Assembly (NCBI GenBank): GCA_026129545.1
Contig: JAHCHX010000002.1
Span: forward strand, 62,001-126,000
Direction: 5' to 3'
DNA: 64,000 nucleotides
Source: Saprospiraceae bacterium
GTDB taxonomy: Bacteria > Bacteroidota > Bacteroidia > Chitinophagales > Saprospiraceae
The notes under the pieces are model-generated. The model was given only the letters and a program-made list of their open reading frames with translations, was not told the DNA's origin and made no database searches. This document shows, in pieces, positions 33,294 through 42,867 of this stretch. Within the stretch, counting starts at the first letter, position 1. Every line of letters starts with the position of its first letter. A program made the translations under genes and the position numbers.

Positions 33294-34055
33294 ATGAAAC
33301 AGTTGTCACAACTACTTATCGCGGTCATGCTCTTGGCCGTTTCTTGCACCCAGGACAACGCGGAGTTCGCGGATGCCACTGGAAAATCCGGCTCGATAAC
33401 GCGGTTTGCCGTGCACAACAACTATATGTATGTGCTCAATCTCAACGAGGTACAAACCTACAGCCTCGCCAATGCGGACAAGCCGGTTTTGGTGCATCGG
33501 CTCCCGACGGACTATGGCTTGGAAACGATTATCGTGTACGACAACACCATTTTTCTCGGCTCGCGCACGTCGCTCTACATTCTCGGCATTGACAATCCTG
33601 CCGCGCCAGTGCTGCTTTCACAAACCTCACGGGTAGAAGCGTTGAGCAGAGGCTGCGACCCTGTGGTGGTGAAAGACAACTTTGCCTATTCCACCATAAA
33701 AATCATCGCAAACGTCTGCGGTCAGGCAGCGGCACAAAGCGCCTTGCTGGTGTACGATGTGAGTGACCGGACGACTCCCATACAGGTGGGAATCTACCCT
33801 TTGTCGCTTCCCAATGGGCTGGGCTACAAGGACAACTATCTTTTCGTGTGCGACGAAGGCTCCGACCGTTTGGAAGTGTTCGACATCTCCAATCCGCGCT
33901 CGCTCCAGTTGACGGACTATTCAGTGCCCATCACTGACCCTTTTGACCTTATCGTGTATGGCGAAAAAATGCTCGTGTCCACGAAGACCGACTTTCAGAT
34001 TTACGACCTCAGCGACATCACAGCCATACGCCGAATTGGTCTCATAGAAAAGTAA
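33294..34055 (+). CDS. LVIVD-repeat (beta-propeller-like) lipoprotein
   Basis: The 253-residue lipoprotein (LIAVMLLAVSCTQDNAE) is built of repeated units of the form 'YMYVLNLNEVQTYSLANADKP', 'TIFLGSRTSLYILGIDNPAA' and 'LFVCDEGSDRLEVFDISNPR'. This is the LVIVD pattern of surface-located beta-propeller proteins. No catalytic residues are apparent. The downstream gene starts directly after its stop codon (TAAATG), so the two are co-translated. The ATG at 33294 opens the lipoprotein signal; the in-frame start at 33180 adds a non-signal segment. Confidence 0.8.
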   Translation: MKQLSQLLIAVMLLAVSCTQDNAEFADATGKSGSITRFAVHNNYMYVLNLNEVQTYSLANADKPVLVHRLPTDYGLETIIVYDNTIFLGSRTSLYILGIDNPAAPVLLSQTSRVEALSRGCDPVVVKDNFAYSTIKIIANVCGQAAAQSALLVYDVSDRTTPIQVGIYPLSLPNGLGYKDNYLFVCDEGSDRLEVFDISNPRSLQLTDYSVPITDPFDLIVYGEKMLVSTKTDFQIYDLSDITAIRRIGLIEK

Positions 34056-34694
34056 ATGCGCCCCACCCTATTCCTTTTGCTCATTTGGCAGGCCACTGCG
34101 AGCGCACAACGCGATGGCCTGCCCTCCTTCACACTCAAAGCCAATGCCGGGACGCTCATCAGCCCGGGCAAGCAGGCTATCGCCCTCACGACGGACGTGC
34201 GCCTCGCTCCCAATGTTAGCCTTGACTTGGGGACGGGGTACTTTTTCCACTCTGCCAGTTTCACCCAATACAAAGGGGAATCGTATCAAGGGCTTAGGCT
34301 GCGCTCCGGCATCAAATTTTTCCCCGATGCCGCAGAAAACGCACCTATCCATTTAGGCATTGAGGCAAAACACAACAATATCCGCCACTTGAAATACAGG
34401 GAGGTGCTGCGACAAGGCGGACAATATCAGGAGACGCTACTGACGGAGCGGACAGTACGGAGTTGGGGCGTGGCAGGGCGTTTCGGGGGGTATTTTTATG
34501 AAGGCGCAAGGAGGCGCCTGCTTTTCGAGCCATACGTTGGGCTGGGAGTGGTGTTTCATCGTGTCTCGATAGACTTGCCGCCCGATGCGGAATTGTTGGA
34601 GCGCGGAGGGCTGCTCTCCTTCGAATATCCCGTTGGCAGGCGCCGCTTGCTGGATTTGCTCTTGGGACTGCACATAGGGTATGCGTTTTGGTAG
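34056..34694 (+). CDS. Outer-membrane beta-barrel-like protein
   Basis: The 212-residue protein has signal peptide LFLLLIWQATASAQ. It then shows alternating polar/hydrophobic strands (SLDLGTGYFFHSASF, LGIEAKHNNIRHLKY, LFEPYVGLGVVFHRVS) and ends with aromatic YAFW, the usual C-terminal signature of an outer-membrane barrel. It is probably an 8-strand barrel of the DUF3575/OmpA-like kind. It abuts the LVIVD lipoprotein gene without a gap, suggesting both act at the outer membrane. Confidence 0.72.
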   Translation: MRPTLFLLLIWQATASAQRDGLPSFTLKANAGTLISPGKQAIALTTDVRLAPNVSLDLGTGYFFHSASFTQYKGESYQGLRLRSGIKFFPDAAENAPIHLGIEAKHNNIRHLKYREVLRQGGQYQETLLTERTVRSWGVAGRFGGYFYEGARRRLLFEPYVGLGVVFHRVSIDLPPDAELLERGGLLSFEYPVGRRRLLDLLLGLHIGYAFW

Positions 34695-34810
34695 CGGGCG
34701 GATGGGAGAGGGAACGACATTGACAGGATGCCGGCAATGAGCATCAGAATGCTGGCGAGAGGCACCAACGGCAAAATCAAGCAAGGAACATAGAATCAAA
34801 CAACCACGAC

Positions 34811-36076
34811 ATGAATTATTATCAACTTTGCCTCAGATTGCTGTTTTGCGCTTTGATAGGCATGGCTAACAAAGCCTCTGCACAGATTTCGGCATCGAAG
34901 CTTCGAGCAGGTGCTGCATCGGCCCACGTCAACCCACCCATCGGCGCGTTTATCGCGGGCGACAAGCAAAACCGCCGTTTTACTGGCGTGTTGGACAGCC
35001 TATTCGCAAAAGCTGTGGTGCTACACGATGGCCATACCGCACTCGCCATCGTCACAGTGGATTGCATTGGGCTGCTTTATCCAGACATAGAGCAAATACG
35101 CCTACGAGCCAGCCGATTGGTCACGAACGTCAACCTGCCCCCGGGGCACATTGTAGTCAGTTCAACGCACACTCACGCTGGCCCCGACGTGGTGGGCATT
35201 TGGGGCGTGGACTATTTGCATAGCGGCGTGGACAGCGCCTATATGGAACAACTCATACACACCGCTGCCGCCCAAATCAACCTTGCCGCCCAACGGCTTC
35301 AACCCGTGACCGCCCGCAGTGCAGAGACACAATTCGGAACGGAATGGGTGCAAAATATATGCGACGAGGAGATAGACCGCTCCGTGACGGTGCTGCAATT
35401 CGTCGGTGCAAACGGTCAGAACGTGGCATCGCTCACCAACTTTGCCTGCCACCCCACTTACCTCGATGCCAAGTACACGGAAGTTTCTTCGGATTATGTA
35501 GCGGGGTTTTACCGAAAAATGGCGCAGCAGATAGGCGGCGAAAACCTGTTTTTGCAAGGTGCCATCGGAGGCTGGGTGCAGCCAGTGGACGGCGAAGGGA
35601 CGCCCGAAAAAGCCTATCTGCGCGGCGAGCAACTGGCAGATGCCGTCTTTGTAGCACTCCAACGCCCCACTCCTTTGCGCGGCAACGCCCTCCGCATTCG
35701 CACCCTGCCCATCCAGTTCCGATTGGACAACGCTGGCTGGAAACAATTGGCCGCCATAGGCACCATCAAACGGGCGCTCAGCGATTCGGTAGCGACCGAG
35801 CTCGCATGGTTCGCTATTGGCGATGCACAGTTTGCCACGCATCCCGGAGAAACAGCCCCTTTCTATGGTCTGGAAACAAAAAAAATGATGCAGACCAATG
35901 GGCCTAAATTTGTGCTTGGCTTGGGCATGGACGCATTGGGATACATCTTGAAACCCGCTTATTTCGACAATGCCTCGCTCCCCCACGCGCCCTACCTCAC
36001 CTCCATGTCGGTGGGCAAACAAACGGGGCCAGACATGATGGCTGGCTTGCGCCGACTCATCGAGGGAAGGGAGTGA
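34811..36076 (+). CDS. Neutral/alkaline ceramidase-like amidohydrolase (N-terminal domain only)
   Basis: The 421-residue secreted protein (signal LLFCALIGMANKASAQ) matches the catalytic domain of neutral ceramidases. GAASAHVNPPIGAFIAG opens the domain, VVSSTHTHAGPDVVG carries the zinc-site histidines, and SLTNFACHPTYLD holds a further His. SSDYVAGFYRKMAQQIGG is also typical. The C-terminal immunoglobulin-like domain of the Pseudomonas enzyme is absent, as in many bacterial relatives annotated as neutral/alkaline non-lysosomal ceramidase. Ceramidases release fatty acid from ceramide; Bacteroidota make sphingolipids, but the real substrate here is unknown. Confidence 0.85.
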   Translation: MNYYQLCLRLLFCALIGMANKASAQISASKLRAGAASAHVNPPIGAFIAGDKQNRRFTGVLDSLFAKAVVLHDGHTALAIVTVDCIGLLYPDIEQIRLRASRLVTNVNLPPGHIVVSSTHTHAGPDVVGIWGVDYLHSGVDSAYMEQLIHTAAAQINLAAQRLQPVTARSAETQFGTEWVQNICDEEIDRSVTVLQFVGANGQNVASLTNFACHPTYLDAKYTEVSSDYVAGFYRKMAQQIGGENLFLQGAIGGWVQPVDGEGTPEKAYLRGEQLADAVFVALQRPTPLRGNALRIRTLPIQFRLDNAGWKQLAAIGTIKRALSDSVATELAWFAIGDAQFATHPGETAPFYGLETKKMMQTNGPKFVLGLGMDALGYILKPAYFDNASLPHAPYLTSMSVGKQTGPDMMAGLRRLIEGRE

Positions 36077-36128
36077 AAAGGCTTCGCTGTTTGGGTTCGG
36101 CGAGGCGCATGAAAACAGCCGCCATACA

Positions 36129-37943
36129 CTACCCCGCCAAAGGCCCCATTTCTTCTTGATGCCGCCACAACTCCCTAAAAGTCGCGCTCCGTTCCAACAA
36201 CGCTTCCAACGTGCCTTCGTCGGCCACCTTGCCTTGGTCGAGGACGTAGATATAGTCGAACTTCGGCAACAAATGCAGCCGGTGCAAGGCCGACACCACC
36301 ACCTTGTCGGCAAAAGATTCGAACATCCGAGCGTATATGCGCATTTCGGTTTTCGGGTCCACGCTGCTGGTGGGTTCGTCGAGCAGAATGAGGTCGCTGT
36401 CTTTGGCCGCGAACACGCCCCGTGCCAGTGCCAGCCGTTGTTTTTGTCCACCGGAAAGGTTCACGCCTTTTTCCATGATGCTGCTTTGCAGGCCCTTGGG
36501 CAGTTGTTCGATGACTTCCGAAAAATGAACGGTCCTGCAAATCGCGTCCAATTCCGCTGGCTCGAAAGGCAGGCCGAGCGTGATGTTGTACTCGATGGTG
36601 TTTTCAAAAATCTCCGGCTCCTGCGGGAATAAAGTCACATCGCCAGTGATGATATCGAGGCCATTTTGCGGATGGCCGTCCACCGTGACCCGCACGCCCG
36701 GTTCTGCGGGATAGAGGCCACGCAACAGGGCGAGGATAGTGCTTTTGCCGCTGCCGCTTTCGCCCACGAGTGCGATGCGTTGGCCGCGTTTGAGCCGTAG
36801 ATGGATGTTTTTCAGACCAACAAATTTTCGGGTAGGGTCGGGCAAAACCGCTTCGCCGTAGCCGCGGTGCGTAAAATTTAAGTTTTGAATGTCAATGACT
36901 TGCCAGTTTTCGGGCAACTGGTGGTCGCTCTCCGGCAGGTGATGTTCGTCGTAAGCGTCGAGCACGGCGTAGGCTTGTTTCACGTCGGTGTGATGTTTCA
37001 CGACATCGGTGTAGAGATATGCGACATTGTGAAAAACGCTCGTGAAACGCTCGACGTAGCCGACCAGCATCACGAGTCCGCCAAGCAGGAACACCTCGCC
37101 GGGTTTCCAGTTTTGCCAGACATAACCGACCAAAATGACGGCATAGATGAGGCCGACGAGCATATCGGTGACGAACCATTTCCACTCGTTCACGGCCACG
37201 TTGCGCTTGAACGGCGGCAGGATGTCAGCGACTTTGCGAAGCAGGCCACTTTCCATGCGTTTTTCCAGACGTAGCGTGATGACGGTGATGATGTTCGAGA
37301 GGCTGTCAAAAAGTGTGGAGGACACGACGTTTTCGCGTTCGTTCACTTCGGTTTGGGTGGCGATATAGGGTTTGTCAAATTTCAGAATAATAAACACGAC
37401 CACGAACCCCATAGCCACTGCCACGAGGCCGAAAACGGGGGCGAAATAAATCATGGCTGCGAATGAGAACACGAATTTGAAAAAGGTGTGGAGATACTCG
37501 AAGCCGTTTTGGAAAAAATCGCGCAGCGCCTCGTAGGCTTTTCGGATGCGGTTGATGGTGGCCCCGGAGTGGTTGTCCTGATGCCAGCGCACGGGCAGAT
37601 GCAGTGCTTTGTGGTAGAGTTCCTGCAAAAAATTGCGGCTCAGATTGAAAGCCAACTCGCGCTCCATGAGCCGCGCCGGGCCGTGAAAACTCCAGTCAAC
37701 GAAACGGATACCGAGATATGCGAGGCCGTATATCCACGCGCTTTTCAGCACATCGGCACCTTGCTGCTGCGCGGCGTTGATGAACAAACCCCAGATGACC
37801 GGATACATCGCCATCGCCACGTTGCTGAGCATAAAGAGCGCGTACACCAGCAGGTAGCGCCGTCGCTCGTTGCGAGCATATTTCCACGCGATGGCGAGCA
37901 TGGCGAGGTAAGGATTGCGCACGGAGGGTTGTTTTGTTTGCAT
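36129..37943 (-). CDS. ABC transporter, fused membrane and ATPase domains (exporter type)
   Basis: The 604-residue half-transporter has six membrane helices in residues 30-320 and an ATPase domain in residues 350-600. The Walker A is GESGSGKST, the Q-loop region is TLFPQEPEIFENTIE, the signature is NLSGGQKQRLALARG, and the Walker B is DLILLDEPTSSVDPKTEM. The H-loop is SALHRLHLL. It would work as a homodimer exporting a lipid, peptide or drug; the substrate cannot be told. It is transcribed alone, with the end of the convergent ceramidase gene 52 bp away. Confidence 0.9.
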   Translation of the reverse strand: MQTKQPSVRNPYLAMLAIAWKYARNERRRYLLVYALFMLSNVAMAMYPVIWGLFINAAQQQGADVLKSAWIYGLAYLGIRFVDWSFHGPARLMERELAFNLSRNFLQELYHKALHLPVRWHQDNHSGATINRIRKAYEALRDFFQNGFEYLHTFFKFVFSFAAMIYFAPVFGLVAVAMGFVVVFIILKFDKPYIATQTEVNERENVVSSTLFDSLSNIITVITLRLEKRMESGLLRKVADILPPFKRNVAVNEWKWFVTDMLVGLIYAVILVGYVWQNWKPGEVFLLGGLVMLVGYVERFTSVFHNVAYLYTDVVKHHTDVKQAYAVLDAYDEHHLPESDHQLPENWQVIDIQNLNFTHRGYGEAVLPDPTRKFVGLKNIHLRLKRGQRIALVGESGSGKSTILALLRGLYPAEPGVRVTVDGHPQNGLDIITGDVTLFPQEPEIFENTIEYNITLGLPFEPAELDAICRTVHFSEVIEQLPKGLQSSIMEKGVNLSGGQKQRLALARGVFAAKDSDLILLDEPTSSVDPKTEMRIYARMFESFADKVVVSALHRLHLLPKFDYIYVLDQGKVADEGTLEALLERSATFRELWRHQEEMGPLAG

Positions 37944-38028
37944 AGCATTTCAGACGAATTGGACGGGGAGATGCTGTGACACCGATGGCGCAACACAACC
38001 TTCTGCTCCGCGCAATAGTTCCGTCCTC

Positions 38029-38442
38029 TTATGGCTTCTCAAAAGTGGCCCACAGCAGGGCCGCCCAACCCGCGATGAAGCACAGCCCGCCCACAGGTGT
38101 CACTGGCCCCGCCCAGCCAACCGGGAAAGGCAACAAATCGCGACATGCCAACAGATAGAGCGAACCCGAAAAGAGCAGGATGCCCGCCACAAACAAGGCG
38201 CTTGCGCGAACCAGCCATTTGCTGTCGGGGCGATGATGCAGCAGCAAAGCCACCAAGCCAAGTGCCAGCGTGTGGTAGAACTGGTACTGCACTCCTTTTT
38301 CGTAGATGCCGAGCAGATAGCGCGTGTCGAGTTGTCGTGCTTCGAAGGCGCTTTTCAGGCCGTGCGCGCCAAAGGCTCCGATGGCGACGGCGGTCAGCCC
38401 AAAGATGACGGCCAGCCGCAGTGTTCTTGTTGTTTGTGTCAT
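38029..38442 (-). CDS. DUF423 small membrane protein
   Basis: The 137-residue protein has four membrane helices. It carries the DUF423 signature GAFGAHGLKSAFEARQLDTR near the N-terminus, then YQFYHTLALGLVALLL, LFVAGILLFSGSLYLLAC and VTPVGGLCFIAGWAALL. The biochemical role of the family is unknown. It lies 10 bp after the M16 peptidase gene on the same strand and is likely co-transcribed with it. Confidence 0.9.
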   Translation of the reverse strand: MTQTTRTLRLAVIFGLTAVAIGAFGAHGLKSAFEARQLDTRYLLGIYEKGVQYQFYHTLALGLVALLLHHRPDSKWLVRASALFVAGILLFSGSLYLLACRDLLPFPVGWAGPVTPVGGLCFIAGWAALLWATFEKP

Positions 38443-38452
38443 CGTGTGGTGA

Positions 38453-41338
38453 TTAGTACCCAAATACCTCTTCCATGGTCAGCTCTTGTACTGGCCCTAT
38501 TTTCCGAAGGTATTGGAAGTCAATACGCTCGCGGTCGCCCAACACCAGCCAAGTGTAGCGGCGGCCTTTGACGTGGCGCTGTTGGTAGTGAATCAGGTCG
38601 GCGGCATCAGCGTGTTCCAATTTGTGATAGATGTCTGCGCGGAGGTCGCGGTTGGGGAACCCTTTGTCGCGATTGGCCCGCCAAGTCCAATACAAATCGG
38701 TTTTCGTGATGCGAGTGGCTGCTATTTGTTTGAGCACGCTTTGGCGAGCGTTTTCTATTTGTGGGAGCGAGACGGGCATTGTTTCCAAAATCGTTTGGAA
38801 GGCCTCCACCGCCTCGCGCAACTTGTCGGGCTGTGTGCCGACGTAAGCCTGCAGCCAGTGCGCCCGTTGTTTTTTGGCCGGGTTGGCCGCAAAGGCATAG
38901 GCGGAATAGGCCAGCGCCTTCGATTCGCGGATTTCCTGAAACACAATGGACGACAACCCGTATCCGAAATACTGATTGTACCATTCCGAAAAAACAAACT
39001 CCTGCAAATCGAACTTGGGCGTTCCTTTCGAGAGCAACATCAGTTCTACCTGTACGGTGGGGAAGTGCACGAAAAACACCTTGTCCTTTCGAGTCAGCAA
39101 CTCAGGATATTTTTTGGCGGGGAGCGGGGCAGCCGGCGGCACCAGCGATGCAGGCTTGTGACGCTTCAACACGTTTGCCACCGCACGCGGGCTTTTGGCA
39201 CCATAGTAAAACACCTCGTGTTTGTATGCGAGCAAATGGCGCAACAGGCTCGTCAATTCTTCCGGTCTCACCGCCAGCAGCTGTTCCTTCGTCAATTTGT
39301 CGGTAAATGGCGACAATGCGCCGTATTTGGCATAATTGGCCATGGCTTTTGTCAGCACGGTGCGCTTGTCTTTTTTGTTGTTTTCCCGACGCAACAGGGT
39401 GTCGGCCACAAGATTTTGCAAAGCCTCCGCGTTGGGCTGCGCATCTTCCAACAGGTGCTCCATGAGTGCCACAGCTTCCTCGAACGACTCTTCCAGCCCC
39501 GTGAGCGTGAAGTGGAAATGGTCGTCCTGACAGCTGGCCGAGAAATTGACCCCGAGGCGATAAAAGGCCTGCTGCATCTCCGTCGCCGAATATCGGGTGG
39601 TGCCGAGGAAGGGCAGGTAAGAAGCCAACAAACCCAGACGCCGGTCGCTCAAGCGCCCCATGTCGAAAGTGTGGTAGAGGCGAAAAAGCTTGTTGTCGTG
39701 CTGCTGCACGGCGCGAAGTTTCAGGTGCGGCATGATGGTAGCCTGCCGAATCGTTTTTTTGAAATCCACAAACTGCGGCGCGATTTCGGCGGCTTCCTGT
39801 GCCAAAAATGCCTGACCAAATTCCGAAACATCCGTGCGGTTCACCTCTATCGGGGTAATCGGCGGCTTTTCCACTTTCATCACCGAGTTGTCTTCGCCAT
39901 GATGCTTGAAGACGACCACATAATTGTCGGGTCGCAGGTGTTTTTGAGCAAACGCCACCACATCGGCTTTTGTCACCTTTTCCAGTTTTTTCCACCGTTG
40001 CACCATGTCGCTCCAATCGAGGCCGAGCACGAAAGCCGTCACGAGCGCGCCCGCACGGCCTTGATTTTTTTCAAACTCCTTGATTTCCGACAATTTCAAG
40101 TCGTTCACCGCTGCCTGTGGCAACCAATCCTCGAAGTGCCCTTCGCGCAGGCGCTCTATTTGTTCCCAAAAAAGCGCCTCCACCTTTTCAAGCGATTGGC
40201 CTTCGCGGGGCTTCCCATAGAGCAGAAGGCTCGAATAGTCCTCATAGACACGCGGGTAGGCAAATGCTTCGAGCAGTTGCTGCTTCTGAACGAGGTGCAT
40301 ATCGAAAAGGCCCGCCTGATAATTGTGCAGCATATTGCTGATGAGGGGCAACATCATGGCTTCTTCTGAGGCGGCTCCCTCAAAACGCCATCCCATTTCC
40401 AGCCACTCGGCCTCGTTGCCATACACGTCGCGGCGGACACGGGCGCGGAGCGCGGGCTGTTTTTCAAAAGAAAACGTCGGGATGGGTTTTGCTTTGTAGT
40501 GACCGAAATAGCGGTCGGCCAAAGCCAGGGCTTGCGCTGGGTCAAAATCGCCCGCCAACACAATCGCCATGTTGTTGGGCACATAATACTGGTCGAAAAA
40601 GCGGTAAATGTTGGTCTGCGATGGGTTTTTCAGGTCTTCGCCGCGCCCCAGCGTGGTTTGGGTGCCGTAGGGATGCGAGGGAGTGAGCGCCGCCTGCATC
40701 GCTTTCAGCGTCTTGCGAAAATCCTTGTCCTGACTGATGTTGTATTCCTCAAACACCGTTTCCAGTTCGGTGTGAAACAAGCGCAACACTGGGCGACGGA
40801 ATCGCTCGCTCTCCAGCTCGAACCACCGCTCCAGCTCATTGGAGGGAATATCGTTCACATACACCGTCTGCTCCACCCAAGTGTAGGCGTTCGTGCCCTT
40901 CGCGCCGATGGCGCTCACCAGTTTGTCGTACTCGTTGGCGGCGGCATATTTGGCCGCCTCGAACGAAAGCTGGTCGATTTCCGCATACAAAGCTTTCTTT
41001 TTCTCGGGTGCTTGTTCCTTGCGGTGTTCCTCAAATTTTTGCTCGATGCGAGCGAGCAGGGCCTTTTCTTTGGGCCAATCGAGGCTGCCGAGCCTATCGG
41101 TGCCCTTGAACATCATGTGTTCGAAGTAGTGGGCCAGCCCGGTTGTCTCTGGCGGGTCGTGCTTGCTGCCTGCCCGCACCGCTATTTCGGTGTAAACACG
41201 CGGCTCGTTTTTGTTGACGGTAAAAAACAAGCGGAGGCCATTCGACAAAGTGTGCATTTGCACCTGAATGGGGTCGTCTGGCACCACGAAAAACTGGGGG
41301 CGGGCAGGCGCGGGAGCAATTGGAGCGTAGTCGTGCAT
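38453..41338 (-). CDS. M16-family zinc metallopeptidase (insulinase/pitrilysin-like, long form)
   Basis: The 961-residue protein has the inverted zinc motif HYFEH (His70, Glu73, His74) and a downstream Glu in LETVFEEYN, the standard M16 active site. The second half contains the inactive M16 domain typical of long pitrilysin-like forms (for example PTVQVELMLLSKGTPKFDL, VFQEIRESKALAYSAYAFAA). No signal peptide is obvious at the start MHDYAPIAPAPARP. In-frame alternatives at 41374 and 41389 do not add one convincingly. It degrades peptides; targets are unknown. A TAnnTTTG promoter box lies 49 bp upstream. Confidence 0.9.
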   Translation of the reverse strand: MHDYAPIAPAPARPQFFVVPDDPIQVQMHTLSNGLRLFFTVNKNEPRVYTEIAVRAGSKHDPPETTGLAHYFEHMMFKGTDRLGSLDWPKEKALLARIEQKFEEHRKEQAPEKKKALYAEIDQLSFEAAKYAAANEYDKLVSAIGAKGTNAYTWVEQTVYVNDIPSNELERWFELESERFRRPVLRLFHTELETVFEEYNISQDKDFRKTLKAMQAALTPSHPYGTQTTLGRGEDLKNPSQTNIYRFFDQYYVPNNMAIVLAGDFDPAQALALADRYFGHYKAKPIPTFSFEKQPALRARVRRDVYGNEAEWLEMGWRFEGAASEEAMMLPLISNMLHNYQAGLFDMHLVQKQQLLEAFAYPRVYEDYSSLLLYGKPREGQSLEKVEALFWEQIERLREGHFEDWLPQAAVNDLKLSEIKEFEKNQGRAGALVTAFVLGLDWSDMVQRWKKLEKVTKADVVAFAQKHLRPDNYVVVFKHHGEDNSVMKVEKPPITPIEVNRTDVSEFGQAFLAQEAAEIAPQFVDFKKTIRQATIMPHLKLRAVQQHDNKLFRLYHTFDMGRLSDRRLGLLASYLPFLGTTRYSATEMQQAFYRLGVNFSASCQDDHFHFTLTGLEESFEEAVALMEHLLEDAQPNAEALQNLVADTLLRRENNKKDKRTVLTKAMANYAKYGALSPFTDKLTKEQLLAVRPEELTSLLRHLLAYKHEVFYYGAKSPRAVANVLKRHKPASLVPPAAPLPAKKYPELLTRKDKVFFVHFPTVQVELMLLSKGTPKFDLQEFVFSEWYNQYFGYGLSSIVFQEIRESKALAYSAYAFAANPAKKQRAHWLQAYVGTQPDKLREAVEAFQTILETMPVSLPQIENARQSVLKQIAATRITKTDLYWTWRANRDKGFPNRDLRADIYHKLEHADAADLIHYQQRHVKGRRYTWLVLGDRERIDFQYLRKIGPVQELTMEEVFGY

Positions 41339-41386
41339 ATATCTGTCGGTTGAAGCGATGAGGTGGCTTGGCATGGCGAAGGGACA

Positions 41387-41394
41387 CAAAAGTA
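41387..41394 (-). promoter_or_regulatory. Bacteroidota -7 box (TACTTTTG) for the M16 peptidase gene
   Basis: On the minus strand the bases read TACTTTTG, a match to the Bacteroidota sigma factor -7 consensus TAnnTTTG, 48 bp before the M16 start. No well-spaced -33 TTTG was found, so the call rests on the single box. Confidence 0.5.
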
Positions 41395-41488
41395 CAATAT
41401 AGACACTGGACTTCGATTGAGCACAAAATTGTCGTGAAAGTACTTCACCCCTCGTTGCGGCGAAACGATGTTGGAAGTTGGCTGTCTT

Positions 41489-41545
41489 TATACTTCGCGC
41501 CGTTAGGTTATGGGCATGGCCAAAAGCGCAATCTGCTCAAAACTT
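41489..41545 (+). repeat. Dispersed repeat family, copy 1 (partial)
   Basis: This copy contains ACTTCGCGCCGTTAGGTTAT and GGGCATGGC, then CGCAATCTGCTCAAAA. It matches the first half of the repeat found at 53926-54032 (plus strand) and, in the reverse direction, at 42868-42976. The second half of the repeat is absent. It sits in the 355-bp gap between the M16 gene and tRNA-Ser. Confidence 0.65.
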
Positions 41546-41693
41546 GGTGGCGCGAGGCATAAAATACAAAAGTGCAAGAGGTACGGGAAGAAGTTGTGCC
41601 CCCCTACCTGCTTTTTTTTCCACATCCGAACTTTGCGTTTGGCATTTCGGTTCTTTGGCTACCTTTGCCGCCGAATTTGAAAGCACTATAACA

Positions 41694-41778
41694 GGAGGGG
41701 TGCCAGAGCGGTTTAATGGAGCGGTCTTGAAAACCGTCGTGGGTTACACCACCGGGGGTTCGAATCCCTCCCCCTCCG
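41694..41778 (+). tRNA. tRNA-Ser (anticodon TGA)
   Basis: An 85-nt cloverleaf: acceptor GGAGGGG (41694-41700) pairs with CCCCTCC (41771-41777), and the D-arm region is TGCCAGAGCGG. The anticodon stem-loop is GCGGTCTTGAAAACCGT with anticodon TGA, followed by a long class II variable arm and the T-arm GGGGGTTCGAATCCCTC. The TGA anticodon and long variable arm identify a serine tRNA. The 3' CCA is only partly encoded (G then CA). Confidence 0.95.
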
Positions 41779-41816
41779 CATTCATTTGAGGTTGTTTTTA
41801 AGTTCCAGCCTTTTGA

Positions 41817-41870
41817 CAAGAGCCATCATCTCCCAGCAGTGGGATAGAGTGATGGCTCTTGTGTTTTTTT
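41817..41870 (+). terminator. Rho-independent terminator downstream of tRNA-Ser
   Basis: CAAGAGCCATCA (41817-41828) pairs with TGATGGCTCTTG (41850-41861) as a perfect 12-bp stem, followed by a run of T (41864-41870). It lies 39 bp after the tRNA and before the convergent EEP gene. Confidence 0.85.
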
Positions 41871-41901
41871 ACCTCTGTTTGTAAAAACTTAGCCGCTCGC
41901 G

Positions 41902-42855
41902 TCAACGCTCGTTCAGCACCAGGCGTATCGGCAAGTGGTCGCTGTAGCCATTTGGGTTGTAGTCCTGTTGCGACGGACGGCTGTGCCGAACGGGTATGCG
42001 ATACTCGCCCCTCGTCATGCCCGGCAGATTGATGATGTCCACCGAATCCACCACGAAAGGCGTTGACGCAGCACTGGAGGCAATGCTCCGCGATACCATG
42101 AACTGGTCGAGCAGGACGGGCAGGTTGAAGTAGTGCGTGCCTATCCCTTTGGTATAAAAAGGCCACATCAGGTTGTACAGATAAGGTACCGAGCGGGCGT
42201 TGAGCACTTTGTCGCGGTTGCGGGTGCTGTTGGCGTAGTCTTCGAGCGAGCGATTGAACGGCTCGTCGTTGAAATCGCCCATCACCACGATGGGGGCGTT
42301 GTTGCCCTTGATTTCATAAATCCTGTCTATCCAATAGCTCAGCGTTTCAGCCACCATGATGCGATATGGCTCGCTTTCGTATTGGCCACCCGACCGTGCG
42401 GGCCAGTGGTTGCCGATGAGGATGAGGTCGTGGCCACCCGGTTTGGTACGCAGGTTGATTTGCGCCAAATCGCGGGTGTAGGTGCGCTTCATGATTTCGA
42501 GGGTGAACAGGCGCCCGTCGTCTTCATAGCGGTCGGCATCGTAGAAAAAGGCCACGTCAATGCCGCGTTGGTCTTTGGTGTCGTGATGTCGCACCACATA
42601 GTTGCGGCCCAAGGGCGCGAGCGCAGCGGTCAGTTTTTTCAAAACGGCCTCGTTCTCCACCTCGCAGACGCAAAAGATGTCGGGGTTGAGTTGGATGATG
42701 ATGCTGGACAATTGCTCGATTTTGCGAGCGAGCACGGGGGCCGTCCAGCCTTTGAGTTCCTTGTTGAGGGCTTTTTGCAGCCATGCGGGGCGTGTGGGGC
42801 TGTCCACCACGTCGAAGAGGTTTTCGAGGTTCCAGAAATAGATGTGGTGTTTCAT
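41902..42855 (-). CDS. Endonuclease/exonuclease/phosphatase-family protein
   Basis: The 317-residue protein has an EEP fold. It has FWNLENLFDVVDSP at the N-terminus, PDIFCVCEVENEAVLKKL with the metal-binding Glu, LILIGNHWPARSGG, VVMGDFNDEPFNRSL with the Asp/Asn pair, and the C-terminal YSDHLPIRLVL with the catalytic Asp-His. Members hydrolyse phosphodiesters in nucleic acids or lipids; no signal peptide is present, so it is probably cytoplasmic. The ATG at 42855 opens the conserved part. The upstream frame to 42978 is coded by a dispersed repeat and is not part of the protein. Confidence 0.88.
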   Translation of the reverse strand: MKHHIYFWNLENLFDVVDSPTRPAWLQKALNKELKGWTAPVLARKIEQLSSIIIQLNPDIFCVCEVENEAVLKKLTAALAPLGRNYVVRHHDTKDQRGIDVAFFYDADRYEDDGRLFTLEIMKRTYTRDLAQINLRTKPGGHDLILIGNHWPARSGGQYESEPYRIMVAETLSYWIDRIYEIKGNNAPIVVMGDFNDEPFNRSLEDYANSTRNRDKVLNARSVPYLYNLMWPFYTKGIGTHYFNLPVLLDQFMVSRSIASSAASTPFVVDSVDIINLPGMTRGEYRIPVRHSRPSQQDYNPNGYSDHLPIRLVLNER

Positions 42856-42867
42856 TGTAGCGGCGGT

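Noticed and set aside
35162..36451. Minus-strand frame spanning the ceramidase gene and the end of the ABC transporter
   Set aside because: It overlaps two well-supported genes on both sides in other frames and shows no domain.
38486..40369. Long plus-strand frame (627 codons) opposite the M16 peptidase
   Set aside because: The opposite strand encodes a full M16 enzyme with its zinc motif; this frame is His/Phe/Val-rich with no recognisable domain.
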